Positions 51,185 to 60,998 are shown, numbered from the stretch's first letter. The stretch: 64,000 bases of DNA from Rhodopseudomonas boonkerdii (GCF_021184025.1 NZ_CP036537.1:930001-994000); one strand, 5' to 3'. Translations and numbers: made by a program. Notes: a model not told the origin generated them from the sequence alone.

Positions 51185-52306
51185 ATGGACATGCAGGTTG
51201 AAACACGTGTGGCCATTGGAGGCGCCGCCGTCGTCGGCGTCGAAGCCGATTTCGACTTTTTGTCCGCCGAGTACCGCGACCTGTTCGCACGCTCGGACGT
51301 AACGGCTTTTCAATCGCCGCTGTGGCAGGCGGCGATCCATCGCGATCTCGCCCCGGCACTCGGTGCGCGCCAACATACGGTCACGGTGCGCAATTCCGTC
51401 GACCGCAGCCTGCTCGCGGTCTTGCCGCTGGTGATACAGAAACTCGGCCCGCTCGCGGTCATCCAGCCGGCCGATTTCGGCGTTTGTGACGCCAATGCGG
51501 CGATTGGTGAAACTGCCGTGCTGGGCGCGCTCGCGGAGGACGCGGCGATGCGGCAGCGTTTCGGCGCGGCGCTGAAAGGCGCCGGCGCGCTGCTGTTTCG
51601 CAAGGTCCGCCGCGATGGTTTCGACGTGCGCCAGCTGTTCAATGGCGCTGTGACGAGCATCAATGAAAATGCTGCCTATCATAGCGAGACCGGCGATGAT
51701 TTCGAATTCTGGCAGCGCAAGACGCTGAACCGGAAGTTCTCCAAAGAGCTCGGTCGCCTCAATCGCCAGGTCGAGCGCGAACTCGGGCCCTATGAGCATC
51801 GCGTTGCGATGTCCGAAACAGATATCCGGGCGGCTTTCGACCTGTTGCAACGCGCGCGAAAGGATCGCTTCAAATCGGATCTGCTCGACAACCCCGTTTT
51901 CTTCGATTTCTATCGCAACTACGCCATAGTCGGAGCGGCGAGCGGCGAGGCCATCACCTATGTCAGTTGTCTCAACAGTGAGCCGGTCGCGGTGCTGTTC
52001 GGTGTCGGCCACGAGGAGCAGTGCCACGCAGTGCTGATCGCCGCCGATACCGAACGTCTGGCGAAGTATTCGGTCGGCATGCAGTTGCTTTATCGTGTTA
52101 TCAAGCTCCGCTTCGACGCCGGCCTGCACCGGCTCGATTTCGGCGTCGGCAATACCGGTTACAAATCGCTGTTCCGCGTCGAGGAAGTCCCACTCGACAA
52201 CTTCAGCGTGTCGCGCTCGCCGGCTGGTGCCTTGCTGACGACAGTCTATCACCACGCCAAGCCGTTGAAGAACAAGCTGCGGAGATTTGCGCAGCGGTTG
52301 CGGTAG
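51185..52306 (+). CDS. GNAT/FemAB-like acyltransferase (BioF2/GNAT_6 type)
   Basis: A 373-residue protein with two GNAT-like halves. FQSPLWQAAIHRDLAP near residue 45 and the C-terminal GMQLLYRVIKLRFDAGLHRL with FGVGNTGYKSLF are typical of the 'acetyltransferase involved in cellulose/EPS biosynthesis' family. It probably transfers an acyl or aminoacyl group to the exopolysaccharide or its precursor. It begins 8 bases after the oxygenase gene, which implies cotranscription. Confidence 0.75.
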   Translation: MDMQVETRVAIGGAAVVGVEADFDFLSAEYRDLFARSDVTAFQSPLWQAAIHRDLAPALGARQHTVTVRNSVDRSLLAVLPLVIQKLGPLAVIQPADFGVCDANAAIGETAVLGALAEDAAMRQRFGAALKGAGALLFRKVRRDGFDVRQLFNGAVTSINENAAYHSETGDDFEFWQRKTLNRKFSKELGRLNRQVERELGPYEHRVAMSETDIRAAFDLLQRARKDRFKSDLLDNPVFFDFYRNYAIVGAASGEAITYVSCLNSEPVAVLFGVGHEEQCHAVLIAADTERLAKYSVGMQLLYRVIKLRFDAGLHRLDFGVGNTGYKSLFRVEEVPLDNFSVSRSPAGALLTTVYHHAKPLKNKLRRFAQRLR

Positions 52307-52343
52307 GCGAGCAGGGCAGAGGTAGTGCTTATCTCTCACTCCA

Positions 52344-52458
52344 CCCTCATCATGAAGAGCGCGCCGGTGGCGCGCGTCTCGAAGGATGGCGATACGCTCG
52401 GAGCCAAGTCAGCTCATGGTTCGAGACGCGGCCAGGTGGCCGCTCCTCACCATGAGGG
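52344..52458. repeat. Palindromic intergenic repeat of about 115 bp
   Basis: The left half, CCCTCATCATGAAGAGCG then GCGTCTCGAAGGATGG, is repeated in reverse at the right, TCATGGTTCGAGACGCGG then CGCTCCTCACCATGAGGG. The arms are imperfect complements with a central spacer. This layout is that of REP/RPE-like elements found in many copies in Bradyrhizobium-type genomes. It lies at the end of the polysaccharide operon and may stabilise or end transcripts. Confidence 0.6.
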
Positions 52459-52476
52459 ACAGAGTGTATGGCGACG

Positions 52477-54123
52477 TTACTCTGCCGCTTCCGCCACCTG
52501 TCCTAGCCGGTCATACACCACCTCGCCACCGAGGATGGTGAGGTCGCAGCGCGTGTCCTTTTCCACCTGCTCCGGCGCGACGGTGAAAACGTCGTGGCTC
52601 AGCACCGCGATGTCCGCAAGCTGGCCTGGCACCAGGCGGCCGACATTGCTCTCGGCAAATTGTGTATAGGCACCGAAATAGGTGTAAGCGTGAATTGCTT
52701 CCGCCATCGATAGTTTCTGGTTCTCTCCCAGCACCGTATGCCGATTGGACATACGCGTCGTCATCGTGAACAAGTTCTTGAACGGATCGGTAGTCGAGAC
52801 CGGCGCGTCCGAGCTTGCTGCCGGATGCAGTCCGGCCTCGAACCATTTGCGCATAGGATAGGCGACATCGGTGCGCGCCTGGCCGACGTTGGTGACATAG
52901 AGATCGCCGAATTCATACATGAAGACCGGCTGCGGAACGGGATCGATGCCGGCTGCGGCCATGCGCGCGATCTGACCGTCCGAGAGAAATCCGCAGTGCT
53001 CGATGCGATGGCGGCGGCCGAGCACCGGATTGGCGTCGGTGGACGCCTTCTCGATGCCCGACAGTACCTGTTCAATGGCGGCATCGCCGATGGCATGGAT
53101 GGCGAGCTGGTAACCGCGGTTGTGGTAATGCGACAGGAAGTCGTGCATCTCTTTGTCAGTATAGCAGAAGATGCCGCGATTGTCGGGGGTGCCGACAAGA
53201 TAGGGCTCGCTCATTGCTGCGGTGAGGCCGCCGGCGCTGCCGTCACCGAACACCTTCATCGCCCCATAGCGCAGCTTGCCGACCTCGCGGCCGAAACGGT
53301 AGCCGGCGTCATACGCTTTGTCACCGATGCCGTCGGTGTTGCCATAGATGCAGACCCAGGTGCGGATTGGCAGCGCGTCGGTCTTCGCCAGATGCTCATA
53401 GGCATCGATCTCGTCCATGCCCGCAGCCATGCCGACCGCGGCGTCCATCACAGCGGTGAAGCCCTGCGAAAGCATGAAACGTCCGGCACTGTCGATGGCT
53501 TCGCGCAGATGCTCGGCGCTCGGTTTCGGTGCCGCATCGACGATCAGGCGCAGCGCGCGCTCGGCGATCAGGCCGGTCAGCTTGTTGTCGCGCCGCTCGA
53601 TCATGCCGCCATCGGGCTCAGGCGTGTTATGGCCGATGCCGGCCTCGCGCATCGCAGCAGTATTGATGACGGCCACATGGCCGCAGGTGCGTTTGAGATA
53701 GACCGGGTTGTTCGGCGCCACCGTGTCGAGTTCTTCGGCCGTGGGATGGCGGCCTTCAGCCAGCTCGTTGTGGTCGTAGCCGCGGCCGTTGATCCATTCG
53801 CCGGGCTTCGCGATCTTTGCCTTTTCGGCGACGCGGCGCAGGATTTCACCGATCGAGTTGGCGCCCGTTTCCGGCCGCAGATTGATCTCGGTCATGGTCA
53901 AGCCGAGCGGCAGCAGATGCATATGCGCATCGTTGAGACCGGGGATCGCTGTGCGGCCGGCCAGCTCGATGACACGGGTGTCGGGACCTGCCATGTCAGC
54001 GATCTGCTCGGCGCTGCCGGTGGCAAGCACGCGGTCGCCAGACAGCGCTATCGCTTCTGCAAAACCTTCGTTGAGGCCGCAGAAAATGCGACCGCCGGTG
54101 AGGATCAGGCTAGGCTTGGACAT
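52477..54123 (-). CDS. Amidohydrolase, YtcJ-like
   Basis: A 548-residue metal-dependent hydrolase of the amidohydrolase_3 group. Metal motif NDAHMHLLPLG near residue 65, a stretch GMIERRDNKLTGLIAE, HRIEHCGF and the late SSDAPV are visible. YtcJ relatives include N-substituted formamide deformylase and exo-acting amidases. The protein has no signal peptide. It diverges from the nitrile hydratase genes and could act on the amide they produce, though that is only suggested by position. Confidence 0.82.
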   Translation of the reverse strand: MSKPSLILTGGRIFCGLNEGFAEAIALSGDRVLATGSAEQIADMAGPDTRVIELAGRTAIPGLNDAHMHLLPLGLTMTEINLRPETGANSIGEILRRVAEKAKIAKPGEWINGRGYDHNELAEGRHPTAEELDTVAPNNPVYLKRTCGHVAVINTAAMREAGIGHNTPEPDGGMIERRDNKLTGLIAERALRLIVDAAPKPSAEHLREAIDSAGRFMLSQGFTAVMDAAVGMAAGMDEIDAYEHLAKTDALPIRTWVCIYGNTDGIGDKAYDAGYRFGREVGKLRYGAMKVFGDGSAGGLTAAMSEPYLVGTPDNRGIFCYTDKEMHDFLSHYHNRGYQLAIHAIGDAAIEQVLSGIEKASTDANPVLGRRHRIEHCGFLSDGQIARMAAAGIDPVPQPVFMYEFGDLYVTNVGQARTDVAYPMRKWFEAGLHPAASSDAPVSTTDPFKNLFTMTTRMSNRHTVLGENQKLSMAEAIHAYTYFGAYTQFAESNVGRLVPGQLADIAVLSHDVFTVAPEQVEKDTRCDLTILGGEVVYDRLGQVAEAAE

Positions 54124-54283
54124 GTTGACCTTCCGTCGTCATTGACATCAGGCGAATGACGCAATTCCCGGTACGCTGCAAGATTGTAGAGTGGGCACCT
54201 CGCCTGCGCTTTCAGCAGGCGGTCGCGTGTTGCCTGGGCGCGCCATCTGTGATGGATTCTCCGGTAACAAGGGGATCAACGCT

Positions 54284-54910
54284 ATGAGCGGGCACGATCA
54301 TCATCATGACCACGATCACTCGGAGTTGTCCGAGACCGAGCTGCGCGTGCGCGCGCTGGAAAGCATCTTAGTCGAGAAAGGCTATGTCGATCCTGCCGCG
54401 CTGGACGAACTGATCCAGACCTATGAGACCAGGGTCGGTCCGCGCAACGGCGCGCGTGTCATCGCCAAGGCATGGAGCGATCCCGCTTATTACGAACGCC
54501 TTTTGCGGGACGCGACGCCGGCCATCGCCGAACTCGGCTATGAAGGCCGCCAGGGCGAGCACATCGTTGCAGTGGTCAACACGCCGGACATCCACAACAT
54601 GGTCGTGTGCACCTTGTGCTCCTGCTATCCGTGGTCGGTGCTCGGCCTGCCGCCGGTCTGGTACAAGGCCGCACCGTATCGCTCGAAAGCGGTGCGCGAT
54701 CCGCGCAGCGTGCTGGATGATTTCGGCGTGTCGCTGCCGAAGGCAACAAAGATCAAGGTGTGGGATTCCACCGCCGAGATTCGCTATCTCGTGGTGCCGA
54801 TGCGGCCGAAGGGCACCGACGGCTGGAGCGAGGAGCGCCTTGCCGATCTCGTCACTCGCGACAGCATGATCGGTACCGGCCTCGCCAGGCAGCCGGCGGA
54901 GGTGGTCTGA
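54284..54910 (+). CDS. nthA: Cobalt-type nitrile hydratase, alpha subunit
   Basis: The ATG at 54284 gives a 208-residue protein with a His-rich start (HDHHHDHDH). The metal-binding claw VC109-T-L-C112-S-C114 is of the cobalt type (Thr at the second place; Fe enzymes have Ser), and its outer Cys residues are oxidised to sulfinic and sulfenic acids in mature enzymes. With the beta subunit it hydrates nitriles to amides in the cytoplasm. The His-rich tail might help to load metal. It overlaps the beta gene by 1 bp. Confidence 0.95.
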   Translation: MSGHDHHHDHDHSELSETELRVRALESILVEKGYVDPAALDELIQTYETRVGPRNGARVIAKAWSDPAYYERLLRDATPAIAELGYEGRQGEHIVAVVNTPDIHNMVVCTLCSCYPWSVLGLPPVWYKAAPYRSKAVRDPRSVLDDFGVSLPKATKIKVWDSTAEIRYLVVPMRPKGTDGWSEERLADLVTRDSMIGTGLARQPAEVV

Positions 54911-55566
54911 TGGACGGCGCACACGATATGGGGGGCGTCCAGGGCTTTGGCCCGGTCGAGCCCGAACAGAATGAGCCGGTCTTCCATGGCGAGTGGGAGC
55001 GCCGCATGCTCGGCATCACGCTGGCGATGGCAAGGCCGGGCCAGTGGAACATCGACATGTCGCGCTATGCCCGCGAAAACCGCTCGCCGCGCGATTATCT
55101 CAACTGCAGCTATTACGAAGTCTGGCTCGGCGGCCTTGAGACCCTGATGGCCGAACGCGGCCTCGTCTCGCGCGAGGAACTCGACAGCGGCCAGGCGTTG
55201 CTGCCGCGTAAGAACGTCCCGGTGCTGAAGCCCGATGAAGTCGATGTCATGCTCCGTCGCGGCGGCCCGACCGAACGCGCCATCGATACTCCGGCGCGCT
55301 TCAAGGTCGGTGATCGTGTTCGCGCCAAGGTGATGGCGCCCGCGACACACACGCGATTGCCTCGTTATGTGCGCGGGCATGCCGGCACCGTCGAACTGCT
55401 GCATGGCGCCCATGTTTTTCCGGACAGTAATGCCATGGGCAGGGGCGAAGCGCCGCAATGGCTCTATACGGTGTGCTTCGATGGGCGCGAGCTGTGGGGC
55501 ACTGACGGCGATCCCGATGTCACCGTGTCGGTGGACGCGTGGGATTCCTATTTGGAGCCAGCGTGA
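54910..55566 (+). CDS. nthB: Nitrile hydratase, beta subunit
   Basis: A 218-residue protein with [16 protein letters not shown] at the start, the diagnostic beta-subunit N-terminus, and a C-terminal SH3-like barrel (FKVGDRVRAKVMAPATHTRL, YVRGHAGTVELLHGAHVFPD). It completes the active site with two conserved Arg residues (MSRYARENR region) and partners the alpha subunit. The ATG shares its A with the alpha stop codon; the end shares a base with the activator gene. Confidence 0.95.
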   Translation: MDGAHDMGGVQGFGPVEPEQNEPVFHGEWERRMLGITLAMARPGQWNIDMSRYARENRSPRDYLNCSYYEVWLGGLETLMAERGLVSREELDSGQALLPRKNVPVLKPDEVDVMLRRGGPTERAIDTPARFKVGDRVRAKVMAPATHTRLPRYVRGHAGTVELLHGAHVFPDSNAMGRGEAPQWLYTVCFDGRELWGTDGDPDVTVSVDAWDSYLEPA

Positions 55567-55949
55567 TGTCGGGCGATCGTGCCGCCGCCGTCGTTGCCGT
55601 CGCGTCCGTCCCGACCATCCCGCGCGACGCCGATGGTCCGGTGTTTCGCGCCCCGTGGGAGGCGCAGGCCTTTGCGATGACGGTGACGCTGCATGAGCGT
55701 GGCGTCTTCACCTGGGCGGAATGGGCCGATGCGCTCGCTGCCGAGATTAAGCGCGCGCAGGCCGCCGGTGATCCCGATACAGGCGAGACCTACTACCAGC
55801 ACTGGCTGGCGACGCTGGAAAACCTGATCGCGGAAAAGGGCGTGACGACGCGCAGCGATCTGCATCGCTACCGCAATGCCTGGGATCACGCTGCCGATCG
55901 CACACCGCATGGGCAGCCGATCGAGCTGAAGCCGGGAGACTTCCGGTAG
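55566..55949 (+). CDS. Nitrile hydratase activator/accessory protein (P14K-like)
   Basis: A 127-residue protein similar to the N-terminal half of the beta subunit (PVFRAPWEAQAFAMTVTLHE, YYQHWLATLENLIAEKG), the known layout of P14K/NhlE-type self-subunit-swapping chaperones that insert cobalt into the alpha subunit. Its ATG overlaps the beta stop. The order alpha, beta, activator is standard for cobalt enzymes. No cobalt permease or amidase follows. Confidence 0.85.
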   Translation: MSGDRAAAVVAVASVPTIPRDADGPVFRAPWEAQAFAMTVTLHERGVFTWAEWADALAAEIKRAQAAGDPDTGETYYQHWLATLENLIAEKGVTTRSDLHRYRNAWDHAADRTPHGQPIELKPGDFR

Positions 55950-56040
55950 GCGGATTAGCGAAGCGTAATCTGCCGGCCGAGTTCCTTCCTGAAACTCCAC
56001 GGCGGATGACGGCTTCGCCTAACCGCCCTACCGTCGAGCG

Positions 56041-57192
56041 CTACCTCACCGCCTCCACCAGCGCATTGAAGAACGCATTGTCAGCTACTGCCGGATTGAT
56101 CATGCTCGCCGGCTTCGAGCGTGCGCTGAGCACCACGCAGATTACCCGCTGCCTCGGATTGATATACATCAGCTGCCCAAAGATGCCGCGCGCCGTGAAG
56201 GCGCCATCGTCCAGCGAGCCGTCTGCGCCCGGGACGATCCACCACATATAGCCGTAATCGACGCGTTTGCCGCCGATCTCGCGTGCCGAACCCGCCTCGC
56301 GCACCCAGCCTTCCGGCAGCACGCGGATGCCATCGATCACGCCATCATCGAGAATGAAGCGGGCGAAGCGCGCATAGTCGCGCAGCGTGGCGAAGAAGCC
56401 ACTCCCAGCGACTTCGAGACCCTCAGGTGCCTCCAGCCACCACGCGCCATCCTGCTCCATGCCGAGCTTCGACCAGATTTTCTCCGAGAGATAATCACTT
56501 AGCCACTTGCCGGTCGCCGCCTTCACGAGCGCGCCAACGACGTGGGTGTCGCCCGTCGAGTAGCACCACTGCGTGCCCGGCGCGGCAGCGCGTGGCCGCT
56601 CGGCCATGTAACGCATAATAGCGCCGTCCTGCTGGGCGATCTGCATCTCCAGCATGTGGCGACGTTCGGAATTGGCGTCGGTCTGGTCGTCGCTCCAGCG
56701 CACGCCCGACGTCATCTGCATCAAGGTCTTCACCGTCACGCCGTCGAAGGCGGTGCCGGTGAAATCCGGCAGATAGGTGGTCAGCGGCTCGTCCACGTTC
56801 TTGATGAAGCCATCCTGGATCGCAGCGCCGATCAGCGTGGTGCTGATCGATTTAGCCATCGACATGGACAACCAGCGCGTTTGCGCGTCGATGCCGAGGT
56901 CGTAATGCTCGAGCCGGATCTCGTCGTTCTTCATCACCAGCAGGCCGGCAACGCGGTTACGCGAGACATAGTCATAGATGTCGTAGGTTGCGCCGTTCCA
57001 TGCAATTGGAAAATCCGGCAACGGGCGGTTGCAGTATGTCAGCGGCCGCACCGGCGCTCCTGCCTCGACGGCGCGGGTCGCGAAATTCATCTCGGGGGTG
57101 ACGAAGGTCCGCTGGTGCTCGATTGGCATCGACTTGCCGGCATAGGAGCGGACAATCGCCTGGCTGTCGGAGAGGGATTTTGTGTCGGTCAA
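56041..57192 (-). CDS. Serine hydrolase of the beta-lactamase/EstB family
   Basis: A 383-residue protein with the active-site SxxK in LSMSMAKSISTTLIG near residue 110, a YxN-type tyrosine in CYSTGDTHVVGALV, and a late VDYGYMWWIVPG segment. No signal peptide is evident, so it is probably a cytoplasmic esterase or 6-aminohexanoate-dimer-hydrolase-like enzyme rather than a periplasmic beta-lactamase. It is encoded convergently with the nitrile hydratase genes. Substrate unknown. Confidence 0.8.
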   Translation of the reverse strand: MTDTKSLSDSQAIVRSYAGKSMPIEHQRTFVTPEMNFATRAVEAGAPVRPLTYCNRPLPDFPIAWNGATYDIYDYVSRNRVAGLLVMKNDEIRLEHYDLGIDAQTRWLSMSMAKSISTTLIGAAIQDGFIKNVDEPLTTYLPDFTGTAFDGVTVKTLMQMTSGVRWSDDQTDANSERRHMLEMQIAQQDGAIMRYMAERPRAAAPGTQWCYSTGDTHVVGALVKAATGKWLSDYLSEKIWSKLGMEQDGAWWLEAPEGLEVAGSGFFATLRDYARFARFILDDGVIDGIRVLPEGWVREAGSAREIGGKRVDYGYMWWIVPGADGSLDDGAFTARGIFGQLMYINPRQRVICVVLSARSKPASMINPAVADNAFFNALVEAVR

Positions 57193-57336
57193 CGGTCCAC
57201 CTGCTCGTCCGGCGCATTGGCACGCCAGTGATCGGGGATAGGGCAGCGGCGTCCTGATGTCGACCGCGTGGACGCGATGGCTGTACTGCGGCGCGTGGTT
57301 TCCTTCCTGTTCGCCTTGCTCTGGAGCGAGAAGAGC

Positions 57337-59193
57337 TTACCTGTTCACGATCGCCAGAATGTTCGCGCCGTAATGTTCCAGTTTCTTGTCGCCGATTCCC
57401 GGGACCTCGCGAAGCTGGCTCATTGTGGTCGGATGTTCGCTCGCAATCACATCGATGGTCGCATCATGCAGCACCACATAGGCCGGCACATTGCGCTCGC
57501 GTGCGATGCCGGCTCGCCAGGCGCGCAGGCGTGAGACAAGATCTGCATCGGCATTGTCGGCACGTGGCGAGGCCAGTTCGCCGCGGCGCGCATGTTTGCG
57601 CGGTGCGCGGATGCGGCCGGTCTCCTCGCGAAACATCAGCTCCACTTCGCCGCGCAGCACACCACGCGCGCTTTCGGTCAGCATGAGCGCGTTAAAATGT
57701 TCGGCATCCGCATAGAGAAAGCCGCGCGCCACCAACTGCCGCATCACGGCGCGCCATTGCTTCTCGTTGAGCTCGGAGCCGATGGCGAAGACCGACAGTC
57801 TGTCGTGGCCGAACTGCTTCACCTTGTCGGTGAGTCGACCAATGAGCACGTCGATCAGATGCATGGCACCGAAGCGCTGCCCGGTCCGATAGGCGCAGGA
57901 GAGTAATTTTTGCGCGGCGACCGAGCCGTTCCAGAGTTTGGGCGGCGAGACGCAGTTGTCGCAGTTGCCGCAACTTGTGCCGGCGGTTTCCTCGCCGAAA
58001 TAACGCAGCAGCCGTCCGCGTCGGCAATCCACAGTCTCGGCGAGGCCGACAAGCGCATCGAGCTTGCCGATGGAGACACGCTTGAACGCATCTGAGCCAT
58101 TGGATTCATCGATCATTCGGCGCTGCTGCACGATATCCTGCAGGCCGTAAGCCATCCATGCCGTGGACGGCTTGCCGTCGCGACCGGCGCGGCCGGTCTC
58201 CTGATAATAGGCCTCGACGCTTTTCGGCAGATCGAGATGGCAGACAAAGCGTACGTCCGGCTTGTCGATGCCCATGCCGAAGGCGACGGTGGCGACGATG
58301 ATCACACCGTCCTCATTGATGAAGCGGTCCTGATTGCTCTCGCGGATGCGCGCATCGAGGCCGGCATGATAGGGCAGCGCCAGAATGCCAGCCTTGTTCA
58401 GCGCAGCGGCGGTGTCCTCGACCTTGGCGCGGGACAGGCAATAGACCACGCCGGCATCGTTCGGGTGGCGCTCGTTGATAAAGGCTTGCAACTGCTTTTG
58501 CGAATTCGTCTTATCGACGATCTCGTATTTGATGTTGGGCCGGTCGAAACTGGAGATGAAGCGCGGCGCGTCGGTGAGGCCGAGGCGTTGGGCGATTTCC
58601 TCACGGGTGAGATCGTCGGCGGTCGCGGTCAGCGCGATTCGCGGAATCTGCGGGAAGCGCTCGGCAATGACCGACAGGCCGATATATTCCGGACGGAAGT
58701 CGTGCCCCCACTGCGACACGCAATGTGCCTCGTCGATGGCGAACAGCGCGATGTCGGTCTGTTCTAGCATGGCGAGGCAGCGCGGTGTCACCAGGCGTTC
58801 GGGCGCCACATAGAGCAGATCGAGATCGCCGGCGCGCAGGCGCCGCTCCACTTCGTTGGCCTCTTCCCACGACAGAGTGGAATTGAGTACCGCCGCATTG
58901 ACGCCGAGTTCGAGCAGGCCTGCGACCTGATCGCGCATTAAGGCGATCAGCGGGGATACCACGATGCCGCAGCCTTCGCGCAGTAGGGAGGGCAGCTGGT
59001 AACATAGGGATTTGCCGCCGCCGGTGGGCATCAGCACGAGGCAGTTCCCGCCATCGGTGACGTGGCGAACGATTTTCTCCTGCTCGCCGCGGAACCCGGG
59101 CAGCCCGAAGGTCGACCGCAGCCGCGCCAAGGCATCGGCGCCGAGCGGGTCGGACGGAGCAGCGGACTGACGCGCAATACCGGAAACGGGCAT
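57337..59193 (-). CDS. recQ: ATP-dependent DNA helicase RecQ
   Basis: The 618-residue protein has the helicase motifs MPTGGGKS (Walker A, residues 55-62), [19 protein letters not shown] (DEAH and the aromatic-rich loop) and the motif VI region [22 protein letters not shown]. The RecQ-C-terminal zinc site is in [20 protein letters not shown] with CDNC, and an HRDC domain closes the protein ([20 protein letters not shown]). It unwinds DNA 3' to 5' in recombination and repair. Standard size and intact. Confidence 0.95.
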   Translation of the reverse strand: MPVSGIARQSAAPSDPLGADALARLRSTFGLPGFRGEQEKIVRHVTDGGNCLVLMPTGGGKSLCYQLPSLLREGCGIVVSPLIALMRDQVAGLLELGVNAAVLNSTLSWEEANEVERRLRAGDLDLLYVAPERLVTPRCLAMLEQTDIALFAIDEAHCVSQWGHDFRPEYIGLSVIAERFPQIPRIALTATADDLTREEIAQRLGLTDAPRFISSFDRPNIKYEIVDKTNSQKQLQAFINERHPNDAGVVYCLSRAKVEDTAAALNKAGILALPYHAGLDARIRESNQDRFINEDGVIIVATVAFGMGIDKPDVRFVCHLDLPKSVEAYYQETGRAGRDGKPSTAWMAYGLQDIVQQRRMIDESNGSDAFKRVSIGKLDALVGLAETVDCRRGRLLRYFGEETAGTSCGNCDNCVSPPKLWNGSVAAQKLLSCAYRTGQRFGAMHLIDVLIGRLTDKVKQFGHDRLSVFAIGSELNEKQWRAVMRQLVARGFLYADAEHFNALMLTESARGVLRGEVELMFREETGRIRAPRKHARRGELASPRADNADADLVSRLRAWRAGIARERNVPAYVVLHDATIDVIASEHPTTMSQLREVPGIGDKKLEHYGANILAIVNR

Positions 59194-59371
59194 GACGATG
59201 GTCTATTCCTGATTCGGTGGCAGGGTATATCCTGGGGAATGCCTTCGTCCTTCCGGGAATCCGGCGCCTTGCCTTGATCAGGCCGCTTTACCCCTGTGAG
59301 TGCAAGTTCTATGACATAGGAGATGCGCGAGCACGCCGGCCGCGCTGCAACCGGGCAAAAAGAAAAGCCGT

Positions 59372-59695
59372 ATGCCATTCATTTTGCGCCTGTTTTCTTG
59401 GCTTCTGAATCGCAAGCCGCGGCCACGCGTCCGCTGGCAGGCCGCGAACGAGAATGCCGCACGGAAGAAACGCCGCCGTTTTGGCAAGGGACCGAAAACG
59501 GCGGTGCTAGCACATGTGATCGCGCACAGGCCTCCGGTCGAATTGCTCGGCCGCTTGCCGACGGTTGAATTCTGGAATCTATCCGATCCGAAGCGCGTTG
59601 CGCTGCTGTATCTGCAGCATGGCCGCCGGCTGCGCCTGCCGGCACCGAAAGCGCTGATGGACGATGCGGTGAAGCGAGCGCGGGCGGCCGAGTAG
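59372..59695 (+). CDS. Hypothetical basic protein, 107 aa
   Basis: A small protein with an N-terminal hydrophobic stretch (MPFILRLFSWLL), a basic region rich in Arg/Lys (about residues 14-45) and a helical end (MDDAVKRARAAE). No family is recognised. It diverges from recQ. The composition, particularly VLAHVIAHRPPVELLGRLPT, looks protein-like rather than a shadow, because the antisense frame is low in hydrophobic residues. Confidence is moderate. Confidence 0.5.
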   Translation: MPFILRLFSWLLNRKPRPRVRWQAANENAARKKRRRFGKGPKTAVLAHVIAHRPPVELLGRLPTVEFWNLSDPKRVALLYLQHGRRLRLPAPKALMDDAVKRARAAE

Positions 59696-59834
59696 AACGA
59701 CGCTTGGTTCTCGGTGGATAGCGGACACGGGTTTGGAGCGTCTCTCATTTGCGCGAGGTCGATGCTCTTGACGCCGGATGCATGACCGGGAATGGTCGCG
59801 ACGTTTTTCTGCTCCAGCAATGAAAGTGCTTCGC

Positions 59835-60179
59835 ATGATCAAGCGTCTCGGCCCCGGCAAGCGTCTCAGCCAGGCTTCCATCCATGGCAACACCGTCTAT
59901 CTCGCTGGCCAGGTGCCAGATGACTACAGCGGCGACGTCAAGGCGCAGACCAAGCAGGTGCTCGACAAGATCGATGCCCTGCTGACGGAAGCGGGCACCG
60001 ACAAGAACAACATTCTCAGCGCGACCGTCTGGCTGCCGAACATCGGCGATCGCGACGCCATGAACACGGTCTGGGACGCCTGGGTGCCAGAAGTCGGCCC
60101 GGCGCGTGCCTGCGTCGAATCGAAGCTCGCCGATCCGGCCATCCTGGTCGAGATCGCTGTCATCGCAGCGATCCCGTAA
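59835..60179 (+). CDS. RidA/YjgF-family protein
   Basis: A 114-residue protein beginning MIKRLGPGKRLSQASIHGNT, with VYLAGQVPDD and the substrate-binding Arg in GPARACVESKLADP, typical of the RidA group. RidA enzymes hydrolyse reactive enamine/imine intermediates released by PLP enzymes. An ATG 15 bases upstream (59820) is possible but would add residues not usual in the family. It is followed three bases later by the BKACE gene, which suggests one operon. Confidence 0.85.
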   Translation: MIKRLGPGKRLSQASIHGNTVYLAGQVPDDYSGDVKAQTKQVLDKIDALLTEAGTDKNNILSATVWLPNIGDRDAMNTVWDAWVPEVGPARACVESKLADPAILVEIAVIAAIP

Positions 60180-60182
60180 ATC

Positions 60183-60998
60183 ATGCAGTCTGTTGCCATT
60201 GCGGTCGCCCCCAACGGCGGCCGCAAGGTCAAGGCCGATCATCCCGCCGTTCCGCTCACCGCAGCGGAACTGGCGGTGACTGCCGCGCACTGCCTTGACG
60301 CCGGCGCGGCGATGATTCACGCCCATGTCCGCAATCCCGATGGCAGCCATCTGCTCGATGCCGATGCCTATCGCGCGGCCATTGCCGCGATCCGCAGCGC
60401 GGTCGGCAGTCGACTTGTTATCCAGATCACCTCGGAAGCACTTGGCAAATACACGCCTGCACAGCAGCGCGCGGTGGTGCAGGCAGTGAAGCCGGAAGCC
60501 GTATCGCTCGCGTTGCGCGAGCTGGTGCAGGATGCGGGCGAGGAGAAGGCATTCTCCGATCTGCTCCGATGGATGAAGCGCGAAAACGTAACGCCGCAGA
60601 TCATTCTCTATGACGTGAATGACGCCATCAGGCTCGCCGAATTACAGAAACGGGGATTGATTCCTTTCGAACGCCTGCCGGTGCTGTATGTGCTCGGGCG
60701 CTATACGGCTGGCCAGACATCGAAGCCGGCGGATTTGCTCCCTTTTGTCGCTCCGGATGCACCCAAATTTGCCCATTGGAGCGTGTGCGCTTTTGGTGCG
60801 CAGGAGATCGCGTGCGTGACCGCCGGCGCGTTGCTCGGCGGCCATATGCGCGTGGGCTTCGAGAACAACGATCTGCTGCCGGATGGTGCACGCGCCAAAG
60901 GCAATCGGGATCTGGTCTCCGCAGCACGCAGCGCCATGTTGGCAGTGGGTTTGAAGGTGGCAACCGCTGACGAACTGCGAGCCGCGACGGCAGACTGA
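60183..60998 (+). CDS. BKACE family protein (3-keto-5-aminohexanoate cleavage type, DUF849)
   Basis: A 271-residue TIM-barrel enzyme. MIHAHVRNPDG contains the HxHxR metal motif of beta-keto acid cleavage enzymes, and VIAVAPNGGRKVKADHPAVP at the start carries the usual substrate loop. BKACEs condense a beta-keto acid with acetyl-CoA to give acetoacetate and a CoA ester. Many act in lysine fermentation or carnitine degradation, but the specificity here is open. The pairing with RidA suggests an amino-keto acid substrate. Confidence 0.85.
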   Translation: MQSVAIAVAPNGGRKVKADHPAVPLTAAELAVTAAHCLDAGAAMIHAHVRNPDGSHLLDADAYRAAIAAIRSAVGSRLVIQITSEALGKYTPAQQRAVVQAVKPEAVSLALRELVQDAGEEKAFSDLLRWMKRENVTPQIILYDVNDAIRLAELQKRGLIPFERLPVLYVLGRYTAGQTSKPADLLPFVAPDAPKFAHWSVCAFGAQEIACVTAGALLGGHMRVGFENNDLLPDGARAKGNRDLVSAARSAMLAVGLKVATADELRAATAD

